From Candidatus Tepidiaquacellales bacterium UBA2330 (GTDB lineage Bacteria > Bacteroidota > Ignavibacteria > Tepidaquicellales > Tepidaquicellaceae), in assembly GCA_002344965.1 (NCBI GenBank), contig DDUU01000037.1:62001-126000 (forward strand): a stretch of DNA of 64,000 bases. Reading direction: 5' to 3'. Positions 27,682 to 35,846 of this stretch are shown piece after piece (within the stretch, counting starts at the first letter, position 1; each line of letters begins with the position of its first letter). The position numbers were made by a program, and so were the translations under genes. Below the pieces are notes generated by a model. The model searched no databases, was not told the DNA's origin, and was given only the letters and a program-made list of their open reading frames with translations.

Positions 27682-29007
27682 TTGAGCACATCAACATTAG
27701 ATAATACAAAAGTACTTCCTTATAAAGTAAAAGATATTTCCCTTGCCGAATGGGGCAGAAAGGAGATAAGACTTGCCGAGGCGGAAATGCCGGGATTAAT
27801 GTCAATAAGAGAAGAATACAAATCAAAGAAACCTCTGAAAGGCGCCAGGATTGCAGGATGTCTGCATATGACAATACAGACTGCGGTTTTAATTGAAACA
27901 CTTAAAGATCTGGGAGCAGAAGTAACCTGGTCTTCATGTAATATTTTCTCAACACAGGATCACGCTGCAGCGGCAATAGCAGCAGCAGGAATTCCGGTAT
28001 ATGCATGGAAAGGAATGAATGAGGAAGAATTTAACTGGTGTATTGAGCAGACATTATTTTTCGGTGAAGACAGAAAACCTTTGAACATGATACTCGATGA
28101 CGGCGGCGATCTTACAAATATGGTGTTTGATAAATATCCTGAACTCATTGCAGATATCAAAGGATTATCCGAAGAAACTACAACCGGTGTGTTAAGACTT
28201 TATGAAAGAATGAAAAAAGGTACGTTGCCCGTTCCGGCGATTAACGTTAACGATTCGGTTACAAAATCTAAATTCGATAATAAGTACGGATGTAAAGAGT
28301 CATGTGTGGATGCTATCAGAAGAGCTACGGATATTATGATGGCCGGAAAAGTAGCAGTAGTCGCGGGTTACGGTGATGTGGGAAAAGGTTCGGCTCAGTC
28401 ATTAAGAGGAGCAGGCGCAAGAGTTCTGATAACTGAGATCGATCCGATCTGTGCTCTTCAGGCGGCGATGGATGGTTATCAGGTTGTAACGATGGATGAA
28501 GCTGTAAAAATGGCTGATATATTCGTAACTGCAACCGGTAATTATAATATCATAACGGACAGACATTTCAAAGGAATGAAAGATAAAGCTATCGTTTGTA
28601 ATATCGGACACTTTGATAATGAAATAGATATGGCATGGCTGAATAAAAATTACGGAAATACAAAAGATACAGTAAAACCGCAGGTGGATCTTTATAATGT
28701 TGACGGAAAAGAGATCATAATTCTTGCAGAAGGAAGACTTGTAAATCTCGGCTGCGCAATGGGGCATCCTTCTTTTGTAATGTCAAACTCATTTACTAAT
28801 CAGGTGCTTGCCCAGATCGAACTCTGGAATAATTATGCAAATTATGAAAATAAAGTATATGTATTGCCGAAACATCTCGATGAAAAAGTAGCAAGACTGC
28901 ACCTTGAAAAGGTCGGCGCAAAACTTGAAACACTTACAAAAGAACAGGCTGAATATATAGGAGTGGATGTAGCCGGTCCTTATAAATCCGACACGTATAG
29001 ATATTAA
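27682..29007 (+). CDS. ahcY: Adenosylhomocysteinase
   Basis: Reversibly hydrolyses S-adenosylhomocysteine to adenosine and homocysteine, recycling methyl donors. 441 residues. Substrate motifs are DDGGDLTNM and NVNDSVTKSKFDNKYG, and the NAD-binding Rossmann segment is VVAGYGDVGKGSAQ. The C-terminal KSDTYRY end, with Lys and Tyr reaching the partner subunit, is intact. TTG start with a strong ribosome-binding site. The next feature downstream is tRNA-Thr. Confidence 0.97.
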   Translation: MSTSTLDNTKVLPYKVKDISLAEWGRKEIRLAEAEMPGLMSIREEYKSKKPLKGARIAGCLHMTIQTAVLIETLKDLGAEVTWSSCNIFSTQDHAAAAIAAAGIPVYAWKGMNEEEFNWCIEQTLFFGEDRKPLNMILDDGGDLTNMVFDKYPELIADIKGLSEETTTGVLRLYERMKKGTLPVPAINVNDSVTKSKFDNKYGCKESCVDAIRRATDIMMAGKVAVVAGYGDVGKGSAQSLRGAGARVLITEIDPICALQAAMDGYQVVTMDEAVKMADIFVTATGNYNIITDRHFKGMKDKAIVCNIGHFDNEIDMAWLNKNYGNTKDTVKPQVDLYNVDGKEIIILAEGRLVNLGCAMGHPSFVMSNSFTNQVLAQIELWNNYANYENKVYVLPKHLDEKVARLHLEKVGAKLETLTKEQAEYIGVDVAGPYKSDTYRY

Positions 29008-29070
29008 AATATAAAATTATATAAGCTCTCAATTCTTTAATCAAAATTTTTAGATATAGAGAATTGATTT

Positions 29071-29143
29071 GCTGGTGTAGCTCAGTTGGTAGAGCAGCTG
29101 ATTCGTAATCAGCAGGTCAGCAGTTCAAATCTGCTCACCAGCT
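29071..29143 (+). tRNA. tRNA-Thr (CGT anticodon), integration target
   Basis: Acceptor GCTGGTG/CACCAGC, D stem GCTC/GAGC, anticodon stem GCTGA/TCAGC with loop TTCGTAA (anticodon CGT at 29104-29106), and T arm AGCAG/CTGCT. Discriminator T. Its 3' 45 bases are duplicated at 52504, so the present 3' half was supplied by the integrated element. Confidence 0.96.
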
Positions 29144-29144
29144 C
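29099..29144 (+). repeat. attL (tRNA 3' end)
   Basis: 46 bp identical to 52504-52549. It starts in the anticodon stem and runs one base past the discriminator. Confidence 0.94.
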
Positions 29145-29148
29145 TTAA

Positions 29149-29187
29149 AACCCTGATAAACATTGAGTTTGTCGGGGTTGTATTTTT
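29149..29187 (+). terminator. Terminator of tRNA-Thr, element-supplied
   Basis: AACCCTGATAAAC (29149-29161) pairs, with G-T pairs, with GTTTGTCGGGGTT (29167-29179), and a T run follows. Confidence 0.8.
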
Positions 29188-29196
29188 TGATAATAA

Positions 29197-29218
29197 ATGT
29201 TAGCAGATATGTTAGCAG
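29197..29218 (+). repeat. Left arm-type repeat pair
   Basis: ATGTTAGCAG occurs at 29197 and 29209 (period 12). The same pair is found at 52391-52412 inside the other end, so these are candidate recombinase or excisionase arm sites. Confidence 0.75.
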
Positions 29219-29264
29219 TTTTTAATCCTCAAAATTGATTTATTCGATTTATATAAGCACAAAA

Positions 29265-29297
29265 AAACCCTGATAAACTTTGTGTTCGTCAGGGTTT
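29265..29297. terminator. Terminator after the recombinase gene
   Basis: AAACCCTGA (29265-29273) and TCAGGGTTT (29289-29297) form a perfect 9-bp stem, with A and T flanks. The wording resembles the tRNA terminator 115 bp upstream, so it may be a duplicated tRNA-end terminator reused by the convergent recombinase gene. Confidence 0.75.
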
Positions 29298-29338
29298 AAT
29301 ATATTTGCTTACGGATATGAAGTTTTTTCAAGCCGATT

Positions 29339-30403
29339 TTATTTCATCAAAGCTTCCATCCTGCTCCGGATAGCTCCGGCGTTTTTACTTTTGTAATAAG
29401 TTCTGGTAGTGGTAGTAGATGAATGACCAAGTAAATCAGCTAGATCACCTTCCGCTAAACCTTTATTAGCAAAAGTAGTTGCAAAAGTTTTTCTAAACGT
29501 CTTTAGATTATATGAACTTCCTTTTAATTCTAACTCGTTTAGAATTTTTCTAAAAGTTTTTCCAATCCTTTCAACGTTAAATTGTTTAAATACTTTTTCA
29601 TCAACCCCCAAGGTTTTAATTCTTGGGAGTTCTTTTTTAATAAATTTCATTAGTTCAGTGTAAATGGGGAATTCAATACATCCCTGAGTCTTTGAAACTT
29701 TTAAACTAAGAATCTTCGACTTGAGATCAAAATCCCCGGCACGCATTTCAAATATATCACCGGGACGGATTCCTGTTAAGAGAAGAAATTTAAAGATTAC
29801 AAAATACTCCTTATTTTTCAGTTCAGACTGAGCCAGGATCTGCTCAAGATCATTTTCTTTAAAAGTATTTATTTGCCTGGTACCTGCTTTAGGTGTATGT
29901 CTTTTAGCAATTGGAGATTTATCAATGTATTCCTCTTCAATCAGATAATTGAAAAACCCCTTCAAATATCTGATATACGTAATAACTGTCGCGTTAGCAT
30001 TTTCCTTATTTTTTCTCAGTATGAACGCTTCTATATCTGATTTGTTTATCTTGGTAACTTCAGTATCCGATTTTACATCTTCCTGAAACTGCTTAATAAC
30101 ATTTTCAAAAATTCTGGAGTGATTGTCTCGTTTACCGCTAGCTGTAGTTTTCTTTATTGTTTTTAAATATGTTGCCGCTGCATCGGCAAGCGTTAATTTT
30201 GTGTTTGTATTTTTTGGTATAATCACACCGTATTTTATTTTTATCTTGTTATCTTTCTCAATCAATTCGAATTCCTTTTTGAGAGCTTCAGCTTTGACTC
30301 TGTTTACTGGAGAAAACTCCAGATAAGTACACTTAGTAATTCGTTTTCCGTTTAAATGATACGCTATGTAATATTTATTTCGGTTATTAAATAATGATGC
30401 CAT
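29339..30403 (-). CDS. Tyrosine recombinase (site-specific integrase)
   Basis: 354 residues. An N-terminal arm-binding-like part (YYIAYHLNGKRITK), a SAM-like core-binding domain (about 75-170), and the catalytic domain follow. Catalytic residues: Arg in LLLTGIRPGD (near 213), Arg304 in KTFRKTFATTF, His327 in LLGHSSTTTT, and the nucleophile Tyr at 336/337 (TRTYYKSK). The His of the usual HxxR box is Lys301 here, a tolerated variation. It sits next to the tRNA attachment site and is the obvious integrase of the element. The upstream excisionase-like stop is 1 bp before this ATG. Confidence 0.93.
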   Translation of the reverse strand: MASLFNNRNKYYIAYHLNGKRITKCTYLEFSPVNRVKAEALKKEFELIEKDNKIKIKYGVIIPKNTNTKLTLADAAATYLKTIKKTTASGKRDNHSRIFENVIKQFQEDVKSDTEVTKINKSDIEAFILRKNKENANATVITYIRYLKGFFNYLIEEEYIDKSPIAKRHTPKAGTRQINTFKENDLEQILAQSELKNKEYFVIFKFLLLTGIRPGDIFEMRAGDFDLKSKILSLKVSKTQGCIEFPIYTELMKFIKKELPRIKTLGVDEKVFKQFNVERIGKTFRKILNELELKGSSYNLKTFRKTFATTFANKGLAEGDLADLLGHSSTTTTRTYYKSKNAGAIRSRMEALMK

Positions 30404-30404
30404 T

Positions 30405-30698
30405 TTACATTTTCTTTTTTAGATTTGAAATTATTGCTAATGCTTTTAATTCATCTTCTTCGCAGCTTATAACGTCACTGGAGGTTAATGTTCTATTTCT
30501 TGTTATGAAATCATCGAGCTTGCATTTTGGGACCCGATATTTTCCATCTATTTTTATTGCATCTATATGACCATAACGGACCCATTTTTTAATTGTATTG
30601 TATCCCACTCTAAGTTTTTTTTTGACTGCATTCAATGATAGTAGCCTGTATGGATGATCCTGATCCGGCGAACCACTTGTTTCTTTTTTCTTTACCAT
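30405..30698 (-). CDS. Excisionase-like helix-turn-helix protein
   Basis: 97 residues. The core RLLSLNAVKKKLRVGYNTIK, then KWVRYGHIDAIKIDGKYRVP, is a MerR/HTH_17-type winged helix as in Xis and DNA-binding 'excisionase family' proteins. Tightly linked to the recombinase, so a role in directing excision or controlling the recombinase is likely. Confidence 0.8.
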   Translation of the reverse strand: MVKKKETSGSPDQDHPYRLLSLNAVKKKLRVGYNTIKKWVRYGHIDAIKIDGKYRVPKCKLDDFITRNRTLTSSDVISCEEDELKALAIISNLKKKM

Positions 30699-30906
30699 CT
30701 TTTAACATTATTAGTGTTCATATGATTTATGTTTATTAATTTTTATAAATTGTAAATTTAATTTAGTAATTGTTTGATTATTATAAGTTCTATAAATGAT
30801 CTTCTTCATATATTATACCATTTTCAACTTTAAAATATGTTCCGTGCTATTGTTTTTTACCACAGCGTTAATTATTTTCAATTAGAACAGGTTTGTCAGA
30901 ATTGAT

Positions 30907-30934
30907 AAACCCGGGATTTTCAGACCCGGGTTTT
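30907..30934. terminator. Terminator between small element genes
   Basis: AAACCCGGG (30907-30915) and CCCGGGTTT (30925-30933) form a perfect 9-bp stem. It is placed just past the end of the 108-aa minus-strand gene. Confidence 0.75.
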
Positions 30935-30977
30935 ACATTTAAATGATTAACAGTTTGATTCTTCCAAACCGTCTGGA

Positions 30978-31304
30978 TTATTTTTTCTCCTTTCCTTTTA
31001 GAATTTCCTGATCACTCAGATCTTCTTTCAACAACTCATCTATTTCTTCCTGAATTGCATTGCGTAATAAATTTTCCTCTGCAATCTCTTGAATTTGATC
31101 GATTATAATATCAACCCTTGAATTCATTGTTGCTTTACTTCTTTCAAGACTAGCTAGCAGATCTTGAATTTCCAGGGATTTTCTATTATTTTCTTTATCT
31201 GTTGGTACATTTTCATTTTTTATTCTTACAAGCTTACTACTATTTTTTTTGATTTGCATATTTATGTATTTTAAATTTTTTAAAAATGTTTGAAATTTAT
31301 TCAC
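30978..31304 (-). CDS. Unknown coiled-coil protein, about 108 aa
   Basis: Not recognised. Lys/Glu-rich and almost wholly helical (LEIQDLLASLERSKATMNSR, and then EEIDELLKED); probably a coiled coil. The longest frame opens with GTG at 31304. An in-frame ATG at 31259 would give 93 residues. No membrane or enzyme motif. It ends 71 bp before a terminator. Confidence 0.55.
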   Translation of the reverse strand: MNKFQTFLKNLKYINMQIKKNSSKLVRIKNENVPTDKENNRKSLEIQDLLASLERSKATMNSRVDIIIDQIQEIAEENLLRNAIQEEIDELLKEDLSDQEILKGKEKK

Positions 31305-31544
31305 CTTCTACTGAAGGTTCTTAGAAATTTGCAACCTGTAGATCTCCAGGCAGCATTTTTCTTATTTGAATGTTTCGATATTTAAGATTTAAGTCCAAGC
31401 AACCATCGAATGTATCCGGTTTTTTTTACCTGCGGTTCAATTCCATTTTGCTTATCCTCGGGAAAAATATTACGGCTATCAATTTGTTTGCCTAGTGGCT
31501 ATTGACTTACCGATATATTTTCACCTTCATTTCAGACGGACTTT
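31305..31544. other. Gap of 240 bp with no gene seen
   Basis: No convincing frame or hairpin. Composition is slightly less AT-rich than the region to its right. Confidence 0.4.
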
Positions 31545-31832
31545 TTAATCAGTTGCCTCTGATCCGGTCTGAGCATCATTTGCTTCCTGTGTATCACTAC
31601 TGCTAAATTTACGCAGCGTAATCTGGTTAGCTAATTTTGCTGCTCCTCTAAAATCATAATTTACATTTAAGTTTTTTGATTCAATTAGATTTAAGAAATC
31701 ATTTATTTGACCTTCATTCAAGTCGACATCAGTTATACGAATATCAACTGAAGAATTTTGATCTAATTTATTTAGATCTTCCATAACAGAAGAAAATATT
31801 ATCTTCCTATGGAGAGTTATTTTTTTTAACAT
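31545..31832 (-). CDS. Unknown small element protein, 95 aa
   Basis: Not recognised. It has a basic start (MLKKITLHRKIIFSS), an alternating Val/Ile/Asp segment (SSVDIRITDVDLNEGQ), a helix (INDFLNLIESKN), and an acidic Thr/Ser tail. The gene and its upstream 80 bp have a decayed second copy immediately to the right (31954-32280). This shows that the unit was once duplicated and supports this copy as a real gene. Confidence 0.55.
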   Translation of the reverse strand: MLKKITLHRKIIFSSVMEDLNKLDQNSSVDIRITDVDLNEGQINDFLNLIESKNLNVNYDFRGAAKLANQITLRKFSSSDTQEANDAQTGSEATD

Positions 31833-31861
31833 ATGATTTGATTAAAATTTTAAAAATAAGT

Positions 31862-31936
31862 TTTTAAAGTCTAACATTAATAGTTTTCTACACGCTTTAG
31901 AATAACTAATTAATGTTGAGCTTTTTTAATTGTTGA
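31862..31936 (-). promoter_or_regulatory. Upstream repeat A (promoter region of the 95-aa gene)
   Basis: About 75 bp that recur imperfectly at 32200-32280. Shared words include TAGAATAA, TAATTAATGT and AATTGTT. It sits immediately upstream of the minus-strand 95-aa gene, so conservation suggests promoter or operator sequence. Confidence 0.5.
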
Positions 31937-31953
31937 TTTTTATTTAACGAAAT

Positions 31954-32165
31954 TTAATTTACAAAGTCTTCATCTTCTAAATTTTCACTGAATCTATAAA
32001 TTCTTAATTTATATATATCCTTTTGATTCAAGAAAATTAAGAGATCAAGAAATTGCTTTCCTACCAATTAATATAAGTGAAACGAATATTAACTGAAGTA
32101 TTTGTGCTAGCTCATCTACAGTGAAATAAACATTATTTTTCCATGTAGATTTTTATTTATTTCAT
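31954..32165 (-). pseudogene. Frameshifted paralogue of the 95-aa gene
   Basis: Read on the minus strand, LHGKIMFISL aligns with LHRKIIFSSV of the intact gene, then NTSVNIRFTYINW with NSSVDIRITDVDL. After a frame change, GKQFLDLLIFLNQKD aligns with GQINDFLNLIESKN. Internal stops and frame changes break it. The final stop is at 31954-31956. It is preceded by its own copy of the upstream repeat. Confidence 0.7.
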
Positions 32166-32199
32166 AATTTTCTATTTAATTAAAAAAAAAATTTGTATT

Positions 32200-32280
32200 A
32201 CTGTTTTAAGAAGCCTAACATAAAAGTATTCTAAGCGCTTAGAATAAATAATTAATGTAAAGCTACTAATTGTTTTGTTT
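32200..32280 (-). promoter_or_regulatory. Upstream repeat B (promoter copy of the decayed paralogue)
   Basis: Partner of repeat A, about 340 bp away, the same offset as between the intact and broken genes. It contains the near-palindrome TAAGCGCTTA, where A has a weaker ACGCTTTA. Confidence 0.5.
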
Positions 32281-32987
32281 TTAGTGGTTTATTTTTGGTC
32301 CGAAAGAATTGCCATGAACCATGATTATCTCATTAATTTCTTAATGATTTTTATAAGGTCTTAACGGTTTGTTGCCCTTCTCAATCTCGACTGTTAAGAT
32401 AACCGAGATCCTCTGTAGTTTTTTAGGTGTGATATTACTTTGTAACTTTTATTACTAATCTTACTCCTTGTTTTGTTATTAAATTAAAACGTTTATACAA
32501 AATTTATAAAACTCTCTAAGAATAATTAGCTTAAGTCAGCTGAAATCAAATTATTTTAGAGTCGATACGTCAAAGAGCGTTTATAAAGTGCGTACAAAAT
32601 ATATGTTTGAATTAAATATGTCAAGGGGAATATTGGACTAAAGAAAAAATATTTATCACATCCGTCCAAAATGTTGAAGAAATACAGTTATTCTCAATTA
32701 TTATTTTCATCCAGGTAAAGCTTCATTGCTGAAATAATAAGTTTAAGCTTTCGATTTTTTAATCTCCCTGCGGATAAGTAACTTAATTTTAGATGTGATC
32801 CAGTCCTTCGGACCTTAGAGAGAGTATAATTTTTTTACATCTCTTTTAAGTTAAAACTTCATTTCTGGTAAAATTATGCACTTTTTAATCCAAAAGGTTC
32901 CCATACTGGAACATAAGTTATCTCTCATATTAATTATATTATTATTATTTATTATTATTATTATATTATTATTGTATATGTACATTA
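32281..32987. other. Long AT-rich intergenic stretch, 707 bp
   Basis: No gene seen on either strand. It ends in an ATT-triplet tract (32937-32975) directly downstream of the polymerase-like gene. Low stability, position and lack of genes make it a candidate origin or control region of the element; no iterons are obvious. Confidence 0.4.
32937..32975. repeat. ATT-rich microsatellite
   Basis: Interrupted run of ATT/ATTT triplets, about 39 bp, nearly free of G and C. Confidence 0.8.
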
Positions 32988-34286
32988 TTATTTAATAATT
33001 GGTTTATGGTGAATAATATTTAAGTACTTTGAATTCATAATATCTTTAAGATCCTCTTTATACTTATCTTCAATAACGAAACTATCATGAACCACCAGCA
33101 CTGGGACACCCTTGCTTGTAAAGTGCCGGATCACTCCAGCTGCAATTTGGGAATCGTAATTCTGTAGTTTGACTCCAATGTCTGAATTAAAATATTTAGC
33201 AATAGGTTTGTGCGCTTTTTTCCAACGGTTAAAATACCCCAGTATTTCTTCATCCGTAACTTTATTAAACAGAACTAATAACTCTCTGTGCCTCGTCAGG
33301 ATATCGCTACGGAGTCCCTCCAATGTCTTTTTTAATGTTGTTGAGTTTATTGAAACCAACGCAATTAATTTATATAAACCGCGAAGCAACGGGTTGCCAT
33401 CCGACAGTTGCTCATAGACATTTCCCGATATGCGCTTGTTTTCAAGCTGGTACAGGATCCGAATATGCATTGAGCCAAAGTCGAGTTCAACCGTCGGTGA
33501 ACCATTAATAGTTAGTTTAGCTCTTAACTCTTTTGGCATTTGGGATTCGATCCCGGAATAATACCGACCTCCGTGTTGAAAATCATTATTGAATACTCTG
33601 TAGATATAAGGATTGCGTATTGTCCATTCATCGGTACTGCTTGTGATTCCAAATAATTTAAAAAATCTGTTGTGTGTTACAGCCTCACCAATGGTCACGT
33701 TTTTCAGTGCAAAGGTTGTTGATTGCCTCAAGTCATTGTAATCAGTCAACTCATTTCGCATCTGTATTATTTCTTTCGTATCCTGATAATCTATTTTTGT
33801 TTTTGTCTCTCTGTTTTTCAGTATAACAAATTCAGGTGGTCGTATATCTTCAACATATACAGGTTTGATATTCTGAAGCATGCTTACGGCAAGATCTGTT
33901 GGTTTGATTTTTGTTAATTGTCCGTAGTCCTGTTCCGGATTATAAAATCCTTTCTCAGACTCAATCAAACCTAACGAACTAAAACTATCCATAATTCCTA
34001 CCATTATGTTGTAAGTGTAATAGTCAACCCTGTATCTTTTCGGGATCCCAGCATAGTATACTTTCCTTCTGGAATATCTTATGTAGTAACGGGTATTCAT
34101 ACTTATCCATAGATTCAGCAGCGTTGAAACAAGGCATTTTTGTTTTAATGAAACTTTTATTGATTTGTCAATTGAAAGATCAGACCAAATATCTTTAACG
34201 ATATTCGTAATGACCGGATGTTTGCTGGTGTGTTTTAGATTAAATGGCAGGTCATCTAAAATGTGGTAATCTTTTTTTAATAGCAT
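32988..34286 (-). CDS. Polymerase-like protein with a family A/T7-type palm
   Basis: 432 residues. The C-terminal half carries three ordered motifs. Motif A-like: TVELDFGSMHIRILYQL (Asp269). Motif B-like: LRGLYKLIALVSIN, giving Arg302-x3-Lys306-x7-Asn314 (T7 RNA polymerase and Pol I have R-x3-K followed by Tyr at this place). Motif C-like: VPVLVVHDSFVI (His400-Asp401). LQNYDSQIAAGVI precedes motif C as in Pol I. The N-terminal 200 residues are helical and unrecognised; no 3'-5' exonuclease motif. Similar proteins occur in phages and plasmids as unnamed families. It sits beside small DNA-binding-like genes, so a replication or priming role is inferred. Confidence 0.55.
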   Translation of the reverse strand: MLLKKDYHILDDLPFNLKHTSKHPVITNIVKDIWSDLSIDKSIKVSLKQKCLVSTLLNLWISMNTRYYIRYSRRKVYYAGIPKRYRVDYYTYNIMVGIMDSFSSLGLIESEKGFYNPEQDYGQLTKIKPTDLAVSMLQNIKPVYVEDIRPPEFVILKNRETKTKIDYQDTKEIIQMRNELTDYNDLRQSTTFALKNVTIGEAVTHNRFFKLFGITSSTDEWTIRNPYIYRVFNNDFQHGGRYYSGIESQMPKELRAKLTINGSPTVELDFGSMHIRILYQLENKRISGNVYEQLSDGNPLLRGLYKLIALVSINSTTLKKTLEGLRSDILTRHRELLVLFNKVTDEEILGYFNRWKKAHKPIAKYFNSDIGVKLQNYDSQIAAGVIRHFTSKGVPVLVVHDSFVIEDKYKEDLKDIMNSKYLNIIHHKPIIK

Positions 34287-34419
34287 ACTCTTTGGTTTAA
34301 AATAAAGTAACCACTATAAAGTGGCTACCGATATATTTTATTTAGTTTAGTTTTTATAAATGTTTTGCATTGTCATATCTGTTCAGTATTGCATGACCAA
34401 GTTTAAGTTATAAATTAAA

Positions 34420-34443
34420 GTGGGCCACCTTTTAGTAGCCCAC
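34420..34443 (-). terminator. Hairpin after the winged-helix-like gene
   Basis: GTGGGC (34420-34425) pairs with GCCCAC (34438-34443). On the minus strand TTTAATTT follows. Weak to moderate terminator. Confidence 0.5.
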
Positions 34444-34451
34444 ACAGGTTT

Positions 34452-34979
34452 TCAATTTGTCGTTGCGAATTTCATCTGCCGGTTGTTGAAGCAAGTCTTC
34501 TTTGTTAATGTGTCATATCCGATAACAAAGAATTCATTTGCCAGCATGGCTGTCTTGCATTTATTTTTATGCGATTCAGACAATGTTTCCGTATAAAGCA
34601 GGAATTCATGCCTTACAAGTTCTTTGAAGGCTGCCTTTACAGTATTCAAAGGAACATCCGCCAATCTCGAGATCTTTGATAAGTTAACATCAAACGGTTT
34701 GGAAAATAAAAATTGATACTTCCCTTCCTCGAATTCAAAACGCTCTGCGTGTTTTTTTAGATATACATACAAATAAAATGAAAAAAAACACTTGAAAGGA
34801 ACGGTATAGAACATTGGGCTAATATCATCTGTGCAATACTGTAAGAACGCCGTCAATTTTTTATCTGTGAAATGAGTTTTCTTTTTCCGGGTGAAATTCT
34901 TATAAGCCTTCCGGCATTCATTTTTTTTCTCTTTGATCAATTTTTTATAATCTGCATCAGTAATTAAAATTGCTCTCAT
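34452..34979 (-). CDS. Probable winged-helix DNA-binding protein
   Basis: 175 residues. A basic N-terminal third (KKNECRKAYKNFTRKKKTHF) is followed by a helical part and an HTH-like segment (NLSKISRLADVPLNTVKAAF), then a wing-like LVRHEFLLYTETLSE. It resembles the helix-turn-helix part of plasmid replication initiators and regulators, but no named family is clear. It overlaps the upstream 85-aa gene by 4 bp. Confidence 0.5.
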   Translation of the reverse strand: MRAILITDADYKKLIKEKKNECRKAYKNFTRKKKTHFTDKKLTAFLQYCTDDISPMFYTVPFKCFFSFYLYVYLKKHAERFEFEEGKYQFLFSKPFDVNLSKISRLADVPLNTVKAAFKELVRHEFLLYTETLSESHKNKCKTAMLANEFFVIGYDTLTKKTCFNNRQMKFATTN

Positions 34980-35233
34980 TCCTGATCCTCCTTTTTTTTA
35001 ATTTGATCGTTTATGTCGTAAACACCAATAACGTAAGGAGGTATTTCACTAACTAGCTTGTTTAACTTATTTCTGTATTTTAAATCATCCGGATCAATTT
35101 TATCACCGGAATTAATTTTTTCAATCAGATTATTTTCAACATTTAAAAATTCTTCTAACAATTTTCCTGCGTACTCATAATCTTCTGTATGCTCTTGCTG
35201 TAACTCAAATAAAAATCTTGAAATCTTTTCCAT
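34976..35233 (-). CDS. Unknown small acidic protein, 85 aa
   Basis: Not recognised. Helical, Glu/Asp-rich (QQEHTEDYEYAGKLLEEFLN), ending in KKKEDQE. Its stop overlaps the start of the winged-helix-like gene (ATGA), so the two are co-translated and may work together. Confidence 0.55.
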   Translation of the reverse strand: MEKISRFLFELQQEHTEDYEYAGKLLEEFLNVENNLIEKINSGDKIDPDDLKYRNKLNKLVSEIPPYVIGVYDINDQIKKKEDQE

Positions 35234-35846
35234 TTTTTAATTTAATTTAGTTTGTAAAATATTATAGTGTTTTAACCTTAATTAGCAAAACTCCTATGTA
35301 AGATAAAATGAATCCTGCTGATCAGTATACTATCTTATATCATTTGACAAATTAATTAACAAAATTCCAAATGGATTTATATCTTCAATTTTCATCGAAC
35401 CTAAAGAGAATGGTCTAGCCCACCGGTTGTCCCTTACATAGATATAAATTTAAAAGATAACGTGACAGTTTTTTAACCCGCTCCCTGCTATTCGAAAAGG
35501 GTTACTGGTGGGGGGCTTTTCTGCCCGGTGTGCCTGCACTCTCTTCAAGGCTGAAAATATATTTGGATCTGTCCGATTTCCTGGAAAAATTTTTAGAAAA
35601 TTATTTTGGGTTTATACAATTTCCCGGATTTGAATTTTGTGAGTAGGTTAATTTTAAAATATTTCATTTTTATGTTTAAGTTTATATTTTAAAAATATTC
35701 TAAATATGAATGAATCAATATTTACCGTCCACACCTATGTTCATTAAACATGCGAATGTACTCTCTGTTTTCAATTTGAATTAAGAACTATCTGGTTTAA
35801 ATATCTTCGTCTCAGTGGAAGTATATTTTTTAAAATTATAATTTAA
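35234..35846. other. Divergent intergenic region, 613 bp
   Basis: Lies between the minus-strand replication-like pair and the plus-strand restriction gene, so it should hold promoters for both. A short G/C-rich island (about 35490-35545, including TGGTGGGGGGC) stands out from AT-rich surroundings. No gene seen. Confidence 0.45.
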
